This document shows positions 20,173-28,479 of a stretch of 64,000 bases of DNA, one piece after another. The position numbers were made by a program, and so were the translations under genes. The notes beneath the pieces are model-generated. The model was not told the origin of the DNA. It worked only from the letters and a program-made list of their open reading frames with translations, and did not search any database. The stretch is taken from positions 62,001 through 126,000 of the forward strand of contig NZ_VCNG01000016.1 in the NCBI RefSeq assembly GCF_006227205.1. The letters run 5' to 3'. Position 1 is the stretch's first letter, and the number at the start of each line of letters is the position of its first letter. Source of the DNA: Pseudomonas sp. ICMP22404. GTDB taxonomy: Bacteria > Pseudomonadota > Gammaproteobacteria > Pseudomonadales > Pseudomonadaceae.

Positions 20173-21152
20173 CAACGTTCTGGAGTCTGTACGTCACAGT
20201 CCTCAGCCTGGGAACGATCTTCTCCCTGACCTGGCTGCTGCTGTCGACCCGCAAGGGCCAGCGCAGCGAGGCCACCGAAGAGACGGTTGGCCATTCCTTC
20301 GACGGGATCGAGGAATACGACAACCCGCTGCCGAAATGGTGGTTCATGCTGTTCGTGGGCACCATCGTGTTCGCCCTCGGCTACCTGGTGCTCTACCCGG
20401 GTCTGGGCAACTGGAAAGGCCTGCTGCCAGGCTATAACTACCTGGATACCGAAAAGCAGACCGCGTTCGCCAACGGCCAGACCGGCTGGACCGGCGTGCA
20501 TGAGTGGGAAAAGGAAATGGCGCGCTCGGATGCCAAGTTCGGTCCGATCTTCGCCAAGTTCGCCTCCATGCCGATCGAAGAAGTTGCCAAGGACCCGCAA
20601 GCCCTGAAGATGGGTGGCCGTCTGTTCGCCTCCAACTGCTCGGTCTGCCACGGTTCCGACGCCAAGGGTGCCTACGGCTTCCCTAACCTGACCGACGCCG
20701 ACTGGCGCTGGGGCGGTGAGCCGGAAACCATCAAGACCACCATCATGGGCGGTCGTCATGCCGTGATGCCGGGCTGGGCTGCCGTGGTCGGCGAGCAAGG
20801 TGTCGCCGACGTGGCGTCGTACCTGGTGACCAGCCTGCACGGTCGCAAACTGCCGGAAGGCGCCAAGGCCGATCCGGCCAACGGCCAGAAAATCTTCGCT
20901 GCCAACTGCGTGGCCTGCCACGGTCCGGCAGGCCAGGGTACTCCCGCCATGGGCGCACCCAACCTGACGCACCCGGCCGCGTTCATCTACGGTTCGAGCT
21001 TCGCTCAACTGCAGCAGACCATCCGCTACGGTCGCCAGGGCCAGATGCCTGCCCAGGCCGACCTGCAAGGCAACGACAAGGTCCACCTGCTGGCCGCCTA
21101 TGTCTACAGCCTGTCCCACGGCGAAAAGGCTCCGGCCGCTGACGCCCAGTAA
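20169..21152 (+). CDS. ccoP: cbb3 oxidase subunit III, di-heme cytochrome c (second operon)
   Basis: 327 residues: membrane anchor, then two heme c sites, CSVCH and CVACH. Compared with the first copy it has an insert with NYLDTEKQTAFANGQ just after the second membrane segment, on the periplasmic side. AGGAGT precedes the ATGA overlap with ccoQ. It ends the operon; a strong terminator follows after 19 bases. Confidence 0.95.
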   Translation: MTTFWSLYVTVLSLGTIFSLTWLLLSTRKGQRSEATEETVGHSFDGIEEYDNPLPKWWFMLFVGTIVFALGYLVLYPGLGNWKGLLPGYNYLDTEKQTAFANGQTGWTGVHEWEKEMARSDAKFGPIFAKFASMPIEEVAKDPQALKMGGRLFASNCSVCHGSDAKGAYGFPNLTDADWRWGGEPETIKTTIMGGRHAVMPGWAAVVGEQGVADVASYLVTSLHGRKLPEGAKADPANGQKIFAANCVACHGPAGQGTPAMGAPNLTHPAAFIYGSSFAQLQQTIRYGRQGQMPAQADLQGNDKVHLLAAYVYSLSHGEKAPAADAQ

Positions 21153-21171
21153 GGCTTGCGCCTGATACACG

Positions 21172-21207
21172 AAAGGCCCCGTCAATGCACATTGACGGGG
21201 CCTTTTT
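21172..21207 (+). terminator. Rho-independent terminator after the second cco operon
   Basis: AAAGGCCCCGTCAAT, loop GCAC, ATTGACGGGGCC and a T run: a 15-base near-perfect stem. Confidence 0.94.
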
Positions 21208-21299
21208 CATGGCCGGTCCGATAGGGCGCAGCCGTTTCTCTTGCCGCCAATCAGTCAAGGTAGTAACGTGCCTACATCAACTTCAATGAGGGCATGCCC

Positions 21300-21554
21300 A
21301 TGTCCATCACTACCATGTCCAGCCGCGAATTCAACCACGACACAAGTGGTGCCAAAAAAGCGACCCGCGAAGGGCCCGTCATCATCACCGACCGTGGCAA
21401 GCCGGCTCATGTGCTGCTAAGCATTGAGGAGTACCAGAAACTGACCGGCATCGGCGCCAGCATTGTCGAGCTGCTGGTCATGCCCGATGCGCCAGATATC
21501 GATTTCGACACCGAGCGCGCCGTCATCACTCCTCGAGCGGTAGACCTGTCCTGA
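21300..21554 (+). CDS. Type II antitoxin, Phd/YefM family
   Basis: An 84-residue DNA-binding antitoxin expected to bind and neutralise the PIN toxin encoded next, and to repress its own promoter. The Phd/YefM N-terminus is clear: MSSREFNHDTSGAKKATREGPVIITDRGKPAHVLLS. ATG 21300 is preferred to ATG 21294 because GAGG stands 8 bases before it. TGA overlaps the toxin ATG by one base. It stands directly after the cco terminator, at the left edge of the accessory block. Confidence 0.88.
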   Translation: MSITTMSSREFNHDTSGAKKATREGPVIITDRGKPAHVLLSIEEYQKLTGIGASIVELLVMPDAPDIDFDTERAVITPRAVDLS

Positions 21555-21964
21555 TGTATTTACTCGATACCAATGTCATTTCGGAATTGCGCAAACCCCA
21601 GGCCGACAGAAACGTGCAGGCCTGGGCCCGCAGCGTAGCCGCGCCCAGCCTGTATGTTTCGGCGATTACCGTATTGGAACTGGAAACCGGCGTGTTGCGC
21701 TTCGAACGCAAGGACCCGAGCCAGGGAAGCCGCCTGCGGGCCTGGCTGGACAACCACGTCCTGCCCGCCTTTGCCGGCAGGATCCTGGCGGTGGACCGCG
21801 CCGTGGCGCTGCGCTGCGCCCGGCTGCACGTACCTGATCGCAGCAACGAATGCGACGCGCTGATCGCTGCCACGGCGCTGATCCATGGCCTGACCGTGGT
21901 CACCCGCAACGTAGCGGACTTCGAGGCCAGCGGGGTTACGTTGCTCAACCCGTGGATGGCCTGA
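21554..21964 (+). CDS. Type II toxin, PIN-domain ribonuclease (VapC/FitB-like)
   Basis: 136-residue predicted RNase. The PIN acidic residues are present: D5 in LLDTNVISELRKP, E42 in TVLELETG, D101 in ECDALIAATA, and Asp in VTRNVADFE near the end. This is a full-length intact domain. It overlaps the antitoxin gene by one base, the standard arrangement of toxin-antitoxin pairs. Target RNA is unknown. Confidence 0.9.
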   Translation: MYLLDTNVISELRKPQADRNVQAWARSVAAPSLYVSAITVLELETGVLRFERKDPSQGSRLRAWLDNHVLPAFAGRILAVDRAVALRCARLHVPDRSNECDALIAATALIHGLTVVTRNVADFEASGVTLLNPWMA

Positions 21965-22080
21965 CTACGCGGTGCGGCTGGCCGGGATGAAAAACCGGCC
22001 GATTGCCTGATGCGTCCGAAGCTGATCAAATGCCCGGTGCGCACGGAGACGCGGGCCATGACTGACAAGGAGAAGATGCA

Positions 22081-22152
22081 ATGGAAGGCATCACAACGCT
22101 TGAACCGATAGAAGCCGGCGGCTCCCACTGCACGGGCAACGTGCATGTCTGA
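22081..22152 (+). CDS. Possible 23-residue ORF overlapping the RHS start
   Basis: ATG at 22081 with an excellent ribosome site (AAGGAG, 8 bases before) opens MEGITTLEPIEAGGSHC... and stops at 22150, eight bases inside the RHS gene. RHS itself has no obvious ribosome site, so this frame may serve as a coupled leader. Coding status is not proven; no similarity is recognised. Confidence 0.45.
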   Translation: MEGITTLEPIEAGGSHCTGNVHV

Positions 22153-25100
22153 CGCGCTCTGGGCCGCTCGCCTGGGCGATGCGCTGGATCACACCTCGAT
22201 GATGGCCGACATCCTCGGCGGTGTGCTGGAAGTGGCGGCCAACATCGCGATCACGGCCGTCGCCACCGCTGCCGTGGTTGCGGCCACGGGCATCACGGTC
22301 GCGACCGGCGGCCTCGGTTGCTTCCTGCTCGGCGCCGTGGTCGGCGCGGTCGTCGGCCTCGCCATGAGCAAGACCGGCGCCGACAAGGGCCTGAGCAATA
22401 TTTGCGAGGGCATCGGCAACGCCCTCTTTCCGCCCACGGTGCAGGCCAACATCCTCACCGGTTCCACCGACACCCTGACCAACAACATTCCCGCCGCCCG
22501 CGCCGCCGGGGCCATCGAATCCCATGTCGCACCGGCCGGCACCGAGCTGGAAGCGCCCGAGCCCAGCTACCTGGACATGGCCGAGAGTTTCTTCTCGCAG
22601 ATGTGGCGGCCCACCGTCGCCACACCCGCCCCCGGTGCCGTGCCCAAGCCGCTGGACATGATCACCTGCCTGAAGCATCCGCCGATGCCGCCGCAGTTCC
22701 TGGCCGAAGGCTCGGACAAGGTCACCATCAACGGCCAGCCCGCCGTGCGCAGCGGCGACCGCAGTACCTGCGAAGCCAAGGTGGTGTCGTCCGGGCTGAT
22801 TTCCCCCGACGTGACCATCGGCGGCGGCACCGTGGTGGTACGCGAGATTCGCAGCGGCAAGACGCCGGGCGTGGGCCTGGCAGTAACGGCCCTCTTGATG
22901 CTCAAGGGCAGCAAGGGCAAGTTCTTCAGCAAGCTGCCATGCATGCTGGCCGGCGCAGCGGCGTCGATGGCGGTCAGCAGTGCCATGGGCGCGGCGGCCA
23001 ACGCGGCCATGGGCTCGTCGAACCCGGTGCATGCGGCGACCGGGGCCAAGGTCCTGGGCGGCGATGAAGAGCTGGATTTCGTACTGCCGGGGATTCAGCC
23101 GATCGATTGGCAGCGCTTCTATAACAGCCGTGACGAGCGCGGCGAAGGGCTGTTCGGCGTCGGCTGGAGCGTGCCCTACGAGGTGTGCGTCGAGATCCGG
23201 CCTCACCCCGAGGGCGGCGAGACCCTGGTCTACACCGACGAACAGAGCCGCCCCATCGACATGGGCTCAATCCCCTTGGGCGGTGCGGTGTTCAGCGCCG
23301 GCGAAGGCCTCGCCGTGCGGCGCCATGCCAACGGGCAATTGCTGATCGAAAGCGCGGACGGCCTGTATCGCCTGTTCGAACCGGCGCCAGGAAATGCGGC
23401 TTTGCTGCGCCTGAACCAGTTGGGCGACCGCAACGACAACCGCATCCACCTCGACTACGACGAAACCGGGCGCCTGGTACGACTGCGCGACGCTTTCGAC
23501 CTGGTACAGGTCGAGCTGGCTTACGAACGTGAACGTGTCAGCCAGATCGAACGCCTGTACCCCGACCAGCAACGGGAAGTGCTGGTCAGCTACGGCTATG
23601 ACGCGACGGGCAACCTGACCGAAGTACGCGACGCCACCGGCCAGGTGCAACGACGCTTCGCCTACGACGCGGGCCGGCGCATGGTGGAGCACCAGTTGCC
23701 CACGGGCCTGCAGTGCTTCTACGACTGGGCCTTGATCGAGGACCAGGAATGGCGCGTGGTCCGACACTGGACCGATGAGGGCGATGCCTACCAGTTCGAC
23801 TATGACCTCATGGCCGGCATCACCCGCATCAGCGATAGCTTGCAGCGGGTCAGCACCCGCCACTGGAACAGCCAGCACCAGATCACCCAATTCACCGACA
23901 CGCTCGGCCAGACCTGGTCGTTCGAGTGGAACGACGAGCGCCAGATGCTGGCCGCCACCGACCCACAGGGCGGGCACTACACCTACAGCTACGACGAAGC
24001 CGGCAACCTGATCAGCGAAACCGACCCGCTGGGTCGCAGCGAATCCACCCTCTGGCTCGAACACTGGGCCCTGCCGCAGGTGGACACCGACGCCGCCGGC
24101 CACAGCTGGACGTACCGCTACGATCAGCGCGGCAACTGCATCGCCGAAACCGATCCGCTGGGCCATGTCACCCGCTACCGCTACGACGCCCACGGCCAGG
24201 TCATCGAAATCATCGACGCCACCGGCAAGAGCAAGAAGCTGCGCTGGAACCCGTTCGGACAACTGGTGGAGCATGTCGACTGCTCGGGTTACCCGACGCG
24301 GTTCAGCTACGACCATCGGGGCTATCTGCAGACCATCACCGACGCCCTCGGCGAGCGCACCCAGTTCAGCTACGACGCCCAAGGTCGCTTGCTCGGCAGC
24401 CAATTGCCGGACGGCCGCAGCGAGCTTTACCAGCGTGACGTCGCCGGCCAGTTGACCGGCTATACGGACCCGGCCGGGCACACAACTCTTTACCAACACA
24501 ACCGCCGCGGCCAGGTCCGCCAGCGCACCGACGCCCAGGGCCGGCAGGTGCAGTTTGCTTACGACAGCTATGGGCGACTGCAGGCGCTGGTCAATGAGAA
24601 TGGTGAACGCTATCGGTTTGCCTGGGATGCTGGCGACCGCTTGGTCGAACAGCAGGACCTGGACGGCAGCGCCAAGCGTTACGCCTACGACCGGTTGGAC
24701 AACGTCGCCGCCGTGACAGCCGTTCCGGCCCCTCACGGCACCGGCCTGGCGGTGGTCCCCGAAGCGCCACCGCCGCCCATCGTCCATCGACTGGAGCGCG
24801 ACGCCGTGGGCCGGCTGATCGCCAAGGTCACCGACGATGGCCGCACCGACTACACCTACGACCCGCTGGACCAGCTCACCGCCGTCACCTTCACCGACCA
24901 CCAGGGCAATGCCCAACGCCTGAGCTTCGCCTACGATGCCCTCGGCCAACTGTTGGCCGAAGACAGCGCCGCCGGCAGCCTGCAACACCACTACGACGAA
25001 CTCGGTAACCTGATCCAGACCCAACTGCCCGATGGCCGCTGGCTCAACCGGCTGTACTACGGCAGCGGCCACCTGCACCAGATCAACCTCGACGGCCAAG

Positions 25101-26539
25101 TCATCAGCGACTTCGAACGCGACCGCCTGCACCGTGAAGTGCTGCGCACCCAAGGCCAGATCAGCACCCGCAGCGAATATGACCGCAGCGGCCGCCTTCG
25201 CTCGCGCCAACGCCGCCACACCAGCCAACCGTCGCTCCTGCCGGCAACGGTGCAAAAACACTTCGAGTACGACCCCGCCGGCAACCTGATCGGCAAACTC
25301 GACCAGCAACCGGCCGCACAGCACCGCCAATTGCTGCACTACGACACCACCGGCCGCATTATCGCCAGCCAGGACAGCCTTCACGGCCAACGCGAAACCT
25401 TTATCTACGACGCCGCCGCTAACCTGCTGGACGGCACGCAAGCCGGTGCCGGCCGGGTGGTGCATAACAAATTGCTGACGTATGAGGACAAGCGGTACCG
25501 CTACGACGCCTTTGGCCGGGTGATCGAAAAACGCAGCGCAAAACGCGGCCTGCAACGCTTTGCCTACGATGCCGAAAGTCGCCTGATCGAAGTGCGCAAC
25601 GAAAACGGCAGCATTGTGCGCATGACCTACGACCCCCTGGGCCGACGTATCGTCAAGAACGAGCATGACAATAACGGTTATCCGCTCGGTGAAACCCGCT
25701 TCACCTGGGACGGCCTGCGCCTGTTGCAGGAGCATCGCCACCAGCAGAGCAGCCTGTACCTCTACGACGATAACAGCTACGAACCCCTGGCCCGCGTCGA
25801 TGGCACCGGCCCACTGCAAAAGGTCCGCTACTACCACATCGACCTCAACGGCCTGCCGGAACAGCTCACCGAGGCCGACGGGCACAGCGTCTGGCAGGCG
25901 ACCTATCGTGTCTGGGGCAACACGCTGGAAGAGGTGCGCGAGCCGTATTACATCGAAGAGCAGAACCTGCGGTTCCAGGGGCAGTACCTGGACCGGGAGA
26001 CGGGGCTGCATTTCAATACGTTCAGGTTTTATGATCCGGATGTCGGAAGGTTTACGACGCCGGATCCGATTGGGTTAGCGGGGGGAATCAATTTCTATGT
26101 CTACGCGCCAAACCCCGCCAGTTATGTCGATCCATTAGGCTTAAGCTGTGCAACGGCGAAAGGCTTCGCCAGAAAAAACACGATCACTAAAAGATGGGTT
26201 GGGAAACTGTCCGGTAAAACCCCCGCCGATGTTGATGGATACCTGACAGCCCGAGGCTGGACAAAAAACTATCCCCAGGCAGGCAGACCTGATGCTATCC
26301 AACACGTTCAATATGTTCGCACCACAAAATCCGGAGCCACCTACAAACTTGACTACCATCCAGGTGGTAGCCCCACCCAGCCCAATATTCACGGCAATGA
26401 CTATTGGAAAGTGTACAAATCCAACAAAGCCGGAGAAGATGTCGTATTCGGCCGAATTGGCCACGGCGACTTTAAAAATTACGACCTTATCAAAGACTCC
26501 CCTGTCTATGTAAACGGTACACTGATGAACGGATCATAA
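22145..26539 (+). CDS. PAAR-RHS polymorphic toxin, predicted type VI secretion effector
   Basis: 1464 residues, intact. Residues 7-16 are AARLGDALDH, matching the prePAAR motif AARxxDxxxH. Hydrophobic stretches (about 24-75 and 240-290) flank a PAAR region (about 100-235, with VTINGQPAVRSGDRSTC) that would cap a VgrG spike. RHS/YD repeats follow to the core end PDPIGLAGGINFYVYAPNP...DPLGL at 1329-1333, the usual self-cleavage point. The last 131 residues are the toxin tip, of no family I recognise, with several His (LDYHPGG, NIHGNDYWKVYK, GHGDF). DNA becomes AT-rich at the tip. No VgrG or Eag chaperone gene is nearby. Confidence 0.93.
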   Translation: MSDALWAARLGDALDHTSMMADILGGVLEVAANIAITAVATAAVVAATGITVATGGLGCFLLGAVVGAVVGLAMSKTGADKGLSNICEGIGNALFPPTVQANILTGSTDTLTNNIPAARAAGAIESHVAPAGTELEAPEPSYLDMAESFFSQMWRPTVATPAPGAVPKPLDMITCLKHPPMPPQFLAEGSDKVTINGQPAVRSGDRSTCEAKVVSSGLISPDVTIGGGTVVVREIRSGKTPGVGLAVTALLMLKGSKGKFFSKLPCMLAGAAASMAVSSAMGAAANAAMGSSNPVHAATGAKVLGGDEELDFVLPGIQPIDWQRFYNSRDERGEGLFGVGWSVPYEVCVEIRPHPEGGETLVYTDEQSRPIDMGSIPLGGAVFSAGEGLAVRRHANGQLLIESADGLYRLFEPAPGNAALLRLNQLGDRNDNRIHLDYDETGRLVRLRDAFDLVQVELAYERERVSQIERLYPDQQREVLVSYGYDATGNLTEVRDATGQVQRRFAYDAGRRMVEHQLPTGLQCFYDWALIEDQEWRVVRHWTDEGDAYQFDYDLMAGITRISDSLQRVSTRHWNSQHQITQFTDTLGQTWSFEWNDERQMLAATDPQGGHYTYSYDEAGNLISETDPLGRSESTLWLEHWALPQVDTDAAGHSWTYRYDQRGNCIAETDPLGHVTRYRYDAHGQVIEIIDATGKSKKLRWNPFGQLVEHVDCSGYPTRFSYDHRGYLQTITDALGERTQFSYDAQGRLLGSQLPDGRSELYQRDVAGQLTGYTDPAGHTTLYQHNRRGQVRQRTDAQGRQVQFAYDSYGRLQALVNENGERYRFAWDAGDRLVEQQDLDGSAKRYAYDRLDNVAAVTAVPAPHGTGLAVVPEAPPPPIVHRLERDAVGRLIAKVTDDGRTDYTYDPLDQLTAVTFTDHQGNAQRLSFAYDALGQLLAEDSAAGSLQHHYDELGNLIQTQLPDGRWLNRLYYGSGHLHQINLDGQVISDFERDRLHREVLRTQGQISTRSEYDRSGRLRSRQRRHTSQPSLLPATVQKHFEYDPAGNLIGKLDQQPAAQHRQLLHYDTTGRIIASQDSLHGQRETFIYDAAANLLDGTQAGAGRVVHNKLLTYEDKRYRYDAFGRVIEKRSAKRGLQRFAYDAESRLIEVRNENGSIVRMTYDPLGRRIVKNEHDNNGYPLGETRFTWDGLRLLQEHRHQQSSLYLYDDNSYEPLARVDGTGPLQKVRYYHIDLNGLPEQLTEADGHSVWQATYRVWGNTLEEVREPYYIEEQNLRFQGQYLDRETGLHFNTFRFYDPDVGRFTTPDPIGLAGGINFYVYAPNPASYVDPLGLSCATAKGFARKNTITKRWVGKLSGKTPADVDGYLTARGWTKNYPQAGRPDAIQHVQYVRTTKSGATYKLDYHPGGSPTQPNIHGNDYWKVYKSNKAGEDVVFGRIGHGDFKNYDLIKDSPVYVNGTLMNGS

Positions 26540-26540
26540 A

Positions 26541-27011
26541 ATGATTGATTTTAGAGCAGAGATAAAATCAAAACATTCCGCAGCCAATATATTGCTTGGG
26601 GAAAACATTTCAATCTACACCAATGAGCTGTATGAAAAACACAAAGTCGAAGTAAAACTCTACAACCTGCCCAATAACGAAACGAGAACAGCCTACGTGG
26701 TAGATAACACCATCACTATCTCGACACTTCCCGACGGAAAAATTTTCTCCATTGGTTGCAATACCCACTACAAGGGACTGTATAGAGATGCACTTTCTAC
26801 AGGCATGTCGTTTGGTCAAATAAAAAATCTCACCGAGCGCCAAAGAATCTTCAACGGCTCACTTATCCTCAATGAGGACTTCGGCTTTTCTTACGTATTA
26901 CCTTCCCCCTATGATGAAATCGCTGACAGTATTGAAGACATACCACCAGACTTGACGCTAGATGAAATTTACATCTCTGACTTTTCTTCATGGCTTGGTG
27001 GTCAGCGATAA
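26541..27011 (+). CDS. Candidate immunity protein for the RHS toxin
   Basis: 156-residue soluble acidic protein (MIDFRAEIKSKHSAANILLG...), starting one base after the RHS stop. That position, the matching AT-rich composition and the lack of membrane segments fit a cytoplasmic immunity protein that binds the toxin tip. I recognise no named family. The role is inferred from position only. Confidence 0.75.
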   Translation: MIDFRAEIKSKHSAANILLGENISIYTNELYEKHKVEVKLYNLPNNETRTAYVVDNTITISTLPDGKIFSIGCNTHYKGLYRDALSTGMSFGQIKNLTERQRIFNGSLILNEDFGFSYVLPSPYDEIADSIEDIPPDLTLDEIYISDFSSWLGGQR

Positions 27012-27188
27012 TGTTAGCGGCATCATTACTGGCATTTACGGTAGCGGGCAGACTGCACAGCGGTTAGAGGCCACGGCTATGTCAGCAGACATTCATACTA
27101 TCTTTTGAAGGCAAGCATCGGTATGCGACTTACGTGAACGGATGAAGACGGCGAATTCTCAGATTGGTAAAGGACGCCCGGCAGCTAA
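27012..27188 (+). pseudogene. Degenerate stretch after the immunity gene
   Basis: No intact gene. One frame (27007-27108) reads DNVSGIITGIYGSGQTAQRL... to a stop with no start. A second (27104-27145) ends in HRYATYVNG-stop, faintly like the YVNG near the end of the RHS tip. These could be remains of an older toxin tip or immunity gene, but the evidence is thin. Confidence 0.3.
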
Positions 27189-28199
27189 ATGGACCTGTTC
27201 AACCTTCTTTCCTACAAACTTGAAAACTTCCTGAACGCCCGCCCCTACCCCAAGGCGCTGGGCGCCATTTTCTATGAAGAAGACGAGCCCTTATTACTCC
27301 GAGTCGTGGCCAGGAGAAGCAACGGCTCAGCCTTCAGCGTGAGCCGTTGGCACGACTTGTTTTCAGCAAGCGCTTTCGAAAAATCCATGGCGAAAATCGG
27401 ATTCACGGAATCGGATTGCTATGCCCTGCTCCTGGTCCTGTCACGCCTTGGCTACCTGCTCGAGATCGACAACCGCCAACGAACCAACAAAGACTATTTT
27501 GTTTTCTTCTACTTGATCCAGTTGATCAGCTTGAAGAACAGCCCGATCGATTCCAATGCACAACTCAGAAACCACATGTTCAGGTTCCTGCTTTTCGAGT
27601 TGAGCATCGACGACGAGGTGTATCGTCGGTTCAGCATCGAGGGTTATCAGTTGATGATGGCGACCGATGCCTTGGGGCCTGTGCCTTTTCTGGAGATCAT
27701 CGATCTGGTTTACAAGGCAATCAAGGCGGACGCCAGGAAAGAGCATGAGCTGCTGAGCCATTTGAAAAGCTATCAGACAGCCGTTATCCGATTACTGACC
27801 GAAGCTGACGGAGACACTTACCGCTTCAAGCTCAATGATCGCCACAGCGAACTCATGTACCCCGACCTTTTTCTGAATACCTATGCCCAGAACAGGCGGT
27901 GGGTACTCAACGCTGTGATCGATACGCTCAATCCACTCCAATCAACGGAAAACCTGTTCGTCTCGAACATGATTCTGATGAACTACTCCTTCCACATACT
28001 GAAAAACCGGCCTCGTGAAATCCTGAAACTGAAGAAATACGTCAATGATGAGGTGCTGTTCGGCAAATTGCTGGAGGCCATCATCCTGCGTCGTATGACC
28101 GTCACCAAAGCGCTGTTCGAAAAGATTCCTACGGGTCATGATCTGACCTCGATCAATAACGATTCAGCGTCGTTCTACAACATCCTGTATAGCCACTAG
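27189..28199 (+). CDS. Hypothetical protein, 336 residues
   Basis: Not recognised. It is a soluble, mostly alpha-helical looking protein (MDLFNLLSYKLENFLNARPYPKALG...) rich in Leu, Ile, Phe and Tyr, with no signal peptide or clear membrane span, and no catalytic motif I can name. AAAGGA lies about 13 bases before the ATG, a weak spacing. Composition is less GC-rich than the cco genes. It is the last gene of the accessory block and could be a second immunity or effector-related protein, but nothing in the sequence shows this. Confidence 0.65.
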   Translation: MDLFNLLSYKLENFLNARPYPKALGAIFYEEDEPLLLRVVARRSNGSAFSVSRWHDLFSASAFEKSMAKIGFTESDCYALLLVLSRLGYLLEIDNRQRTNKDYFVFFYLIQLISLKNSPIDSNAQLRNHMFRFLLFELSIDDEVYRRFSIEGYQLMMATDALGPVPFLEIIDLVYKAIKADARKEHELLSHLKSYQTAVIRLLTEADGDTYRFKLNDRHSELMYPDLFLNTYAQNRRWVLNAVIDTLNPLQSTENLFVSNMILMNYSFHILKNRPREILKLKKYVNDEVLFGKLLEAIILRRMTVTKALFEKIPTGHDLTSINNDSASFYNILYSH

Positions 28200-28298
28200 C
28201 TCCCCCGCCACCTAGTGCAGCCTTCAGGCGTTGCCTGCATTCACCGCTGGCGGCAAAACCAAAGGGACCAGCAACGCCCATGGACTGTCTATAGTCAA

Positions 28299-28312
28299 TT
28301 GATCTGGGTCAT
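28299..28312 (+). promoter_or_regulatory. ANR-like box upstream of ccoG
   Basis: TTGATCTGGGTCAT: a full left half-site TTGAT, four bases, and GTCAT. It resembles the box at 17832, including the final T. The distance to the ccoG ATG is 167 bases. Confidence 0.5.
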
Positions 28313-28479
28313 GACTTGTTACATCCGCTACACCATTCGCCCCTTGCGCCCAACGCGACCAAAGGTCGCACCCTTGGGCTAGAGCGACAGGCGTATCATT
28401 GGGCCATTGCAGCACCCTTTCTGACCGTGGTCGGCACGCACTGGCCTCGGCACTTTTCCACTGCCGTGGGATGCATTTG

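Noticed and set aside
22010..22111. 33-codon frame MRPKLIKCPV... before the RHS gene
   Set aside because: No ribosome site, and it overlaps the better supported frame at 22081.
23267..26011. 914-codon antisense frame inside the RHS gene
   Set aside because: The complement of a GC-rich repetitive gene; the sense frame has all RHS and PAAR motifs, the antisense none.
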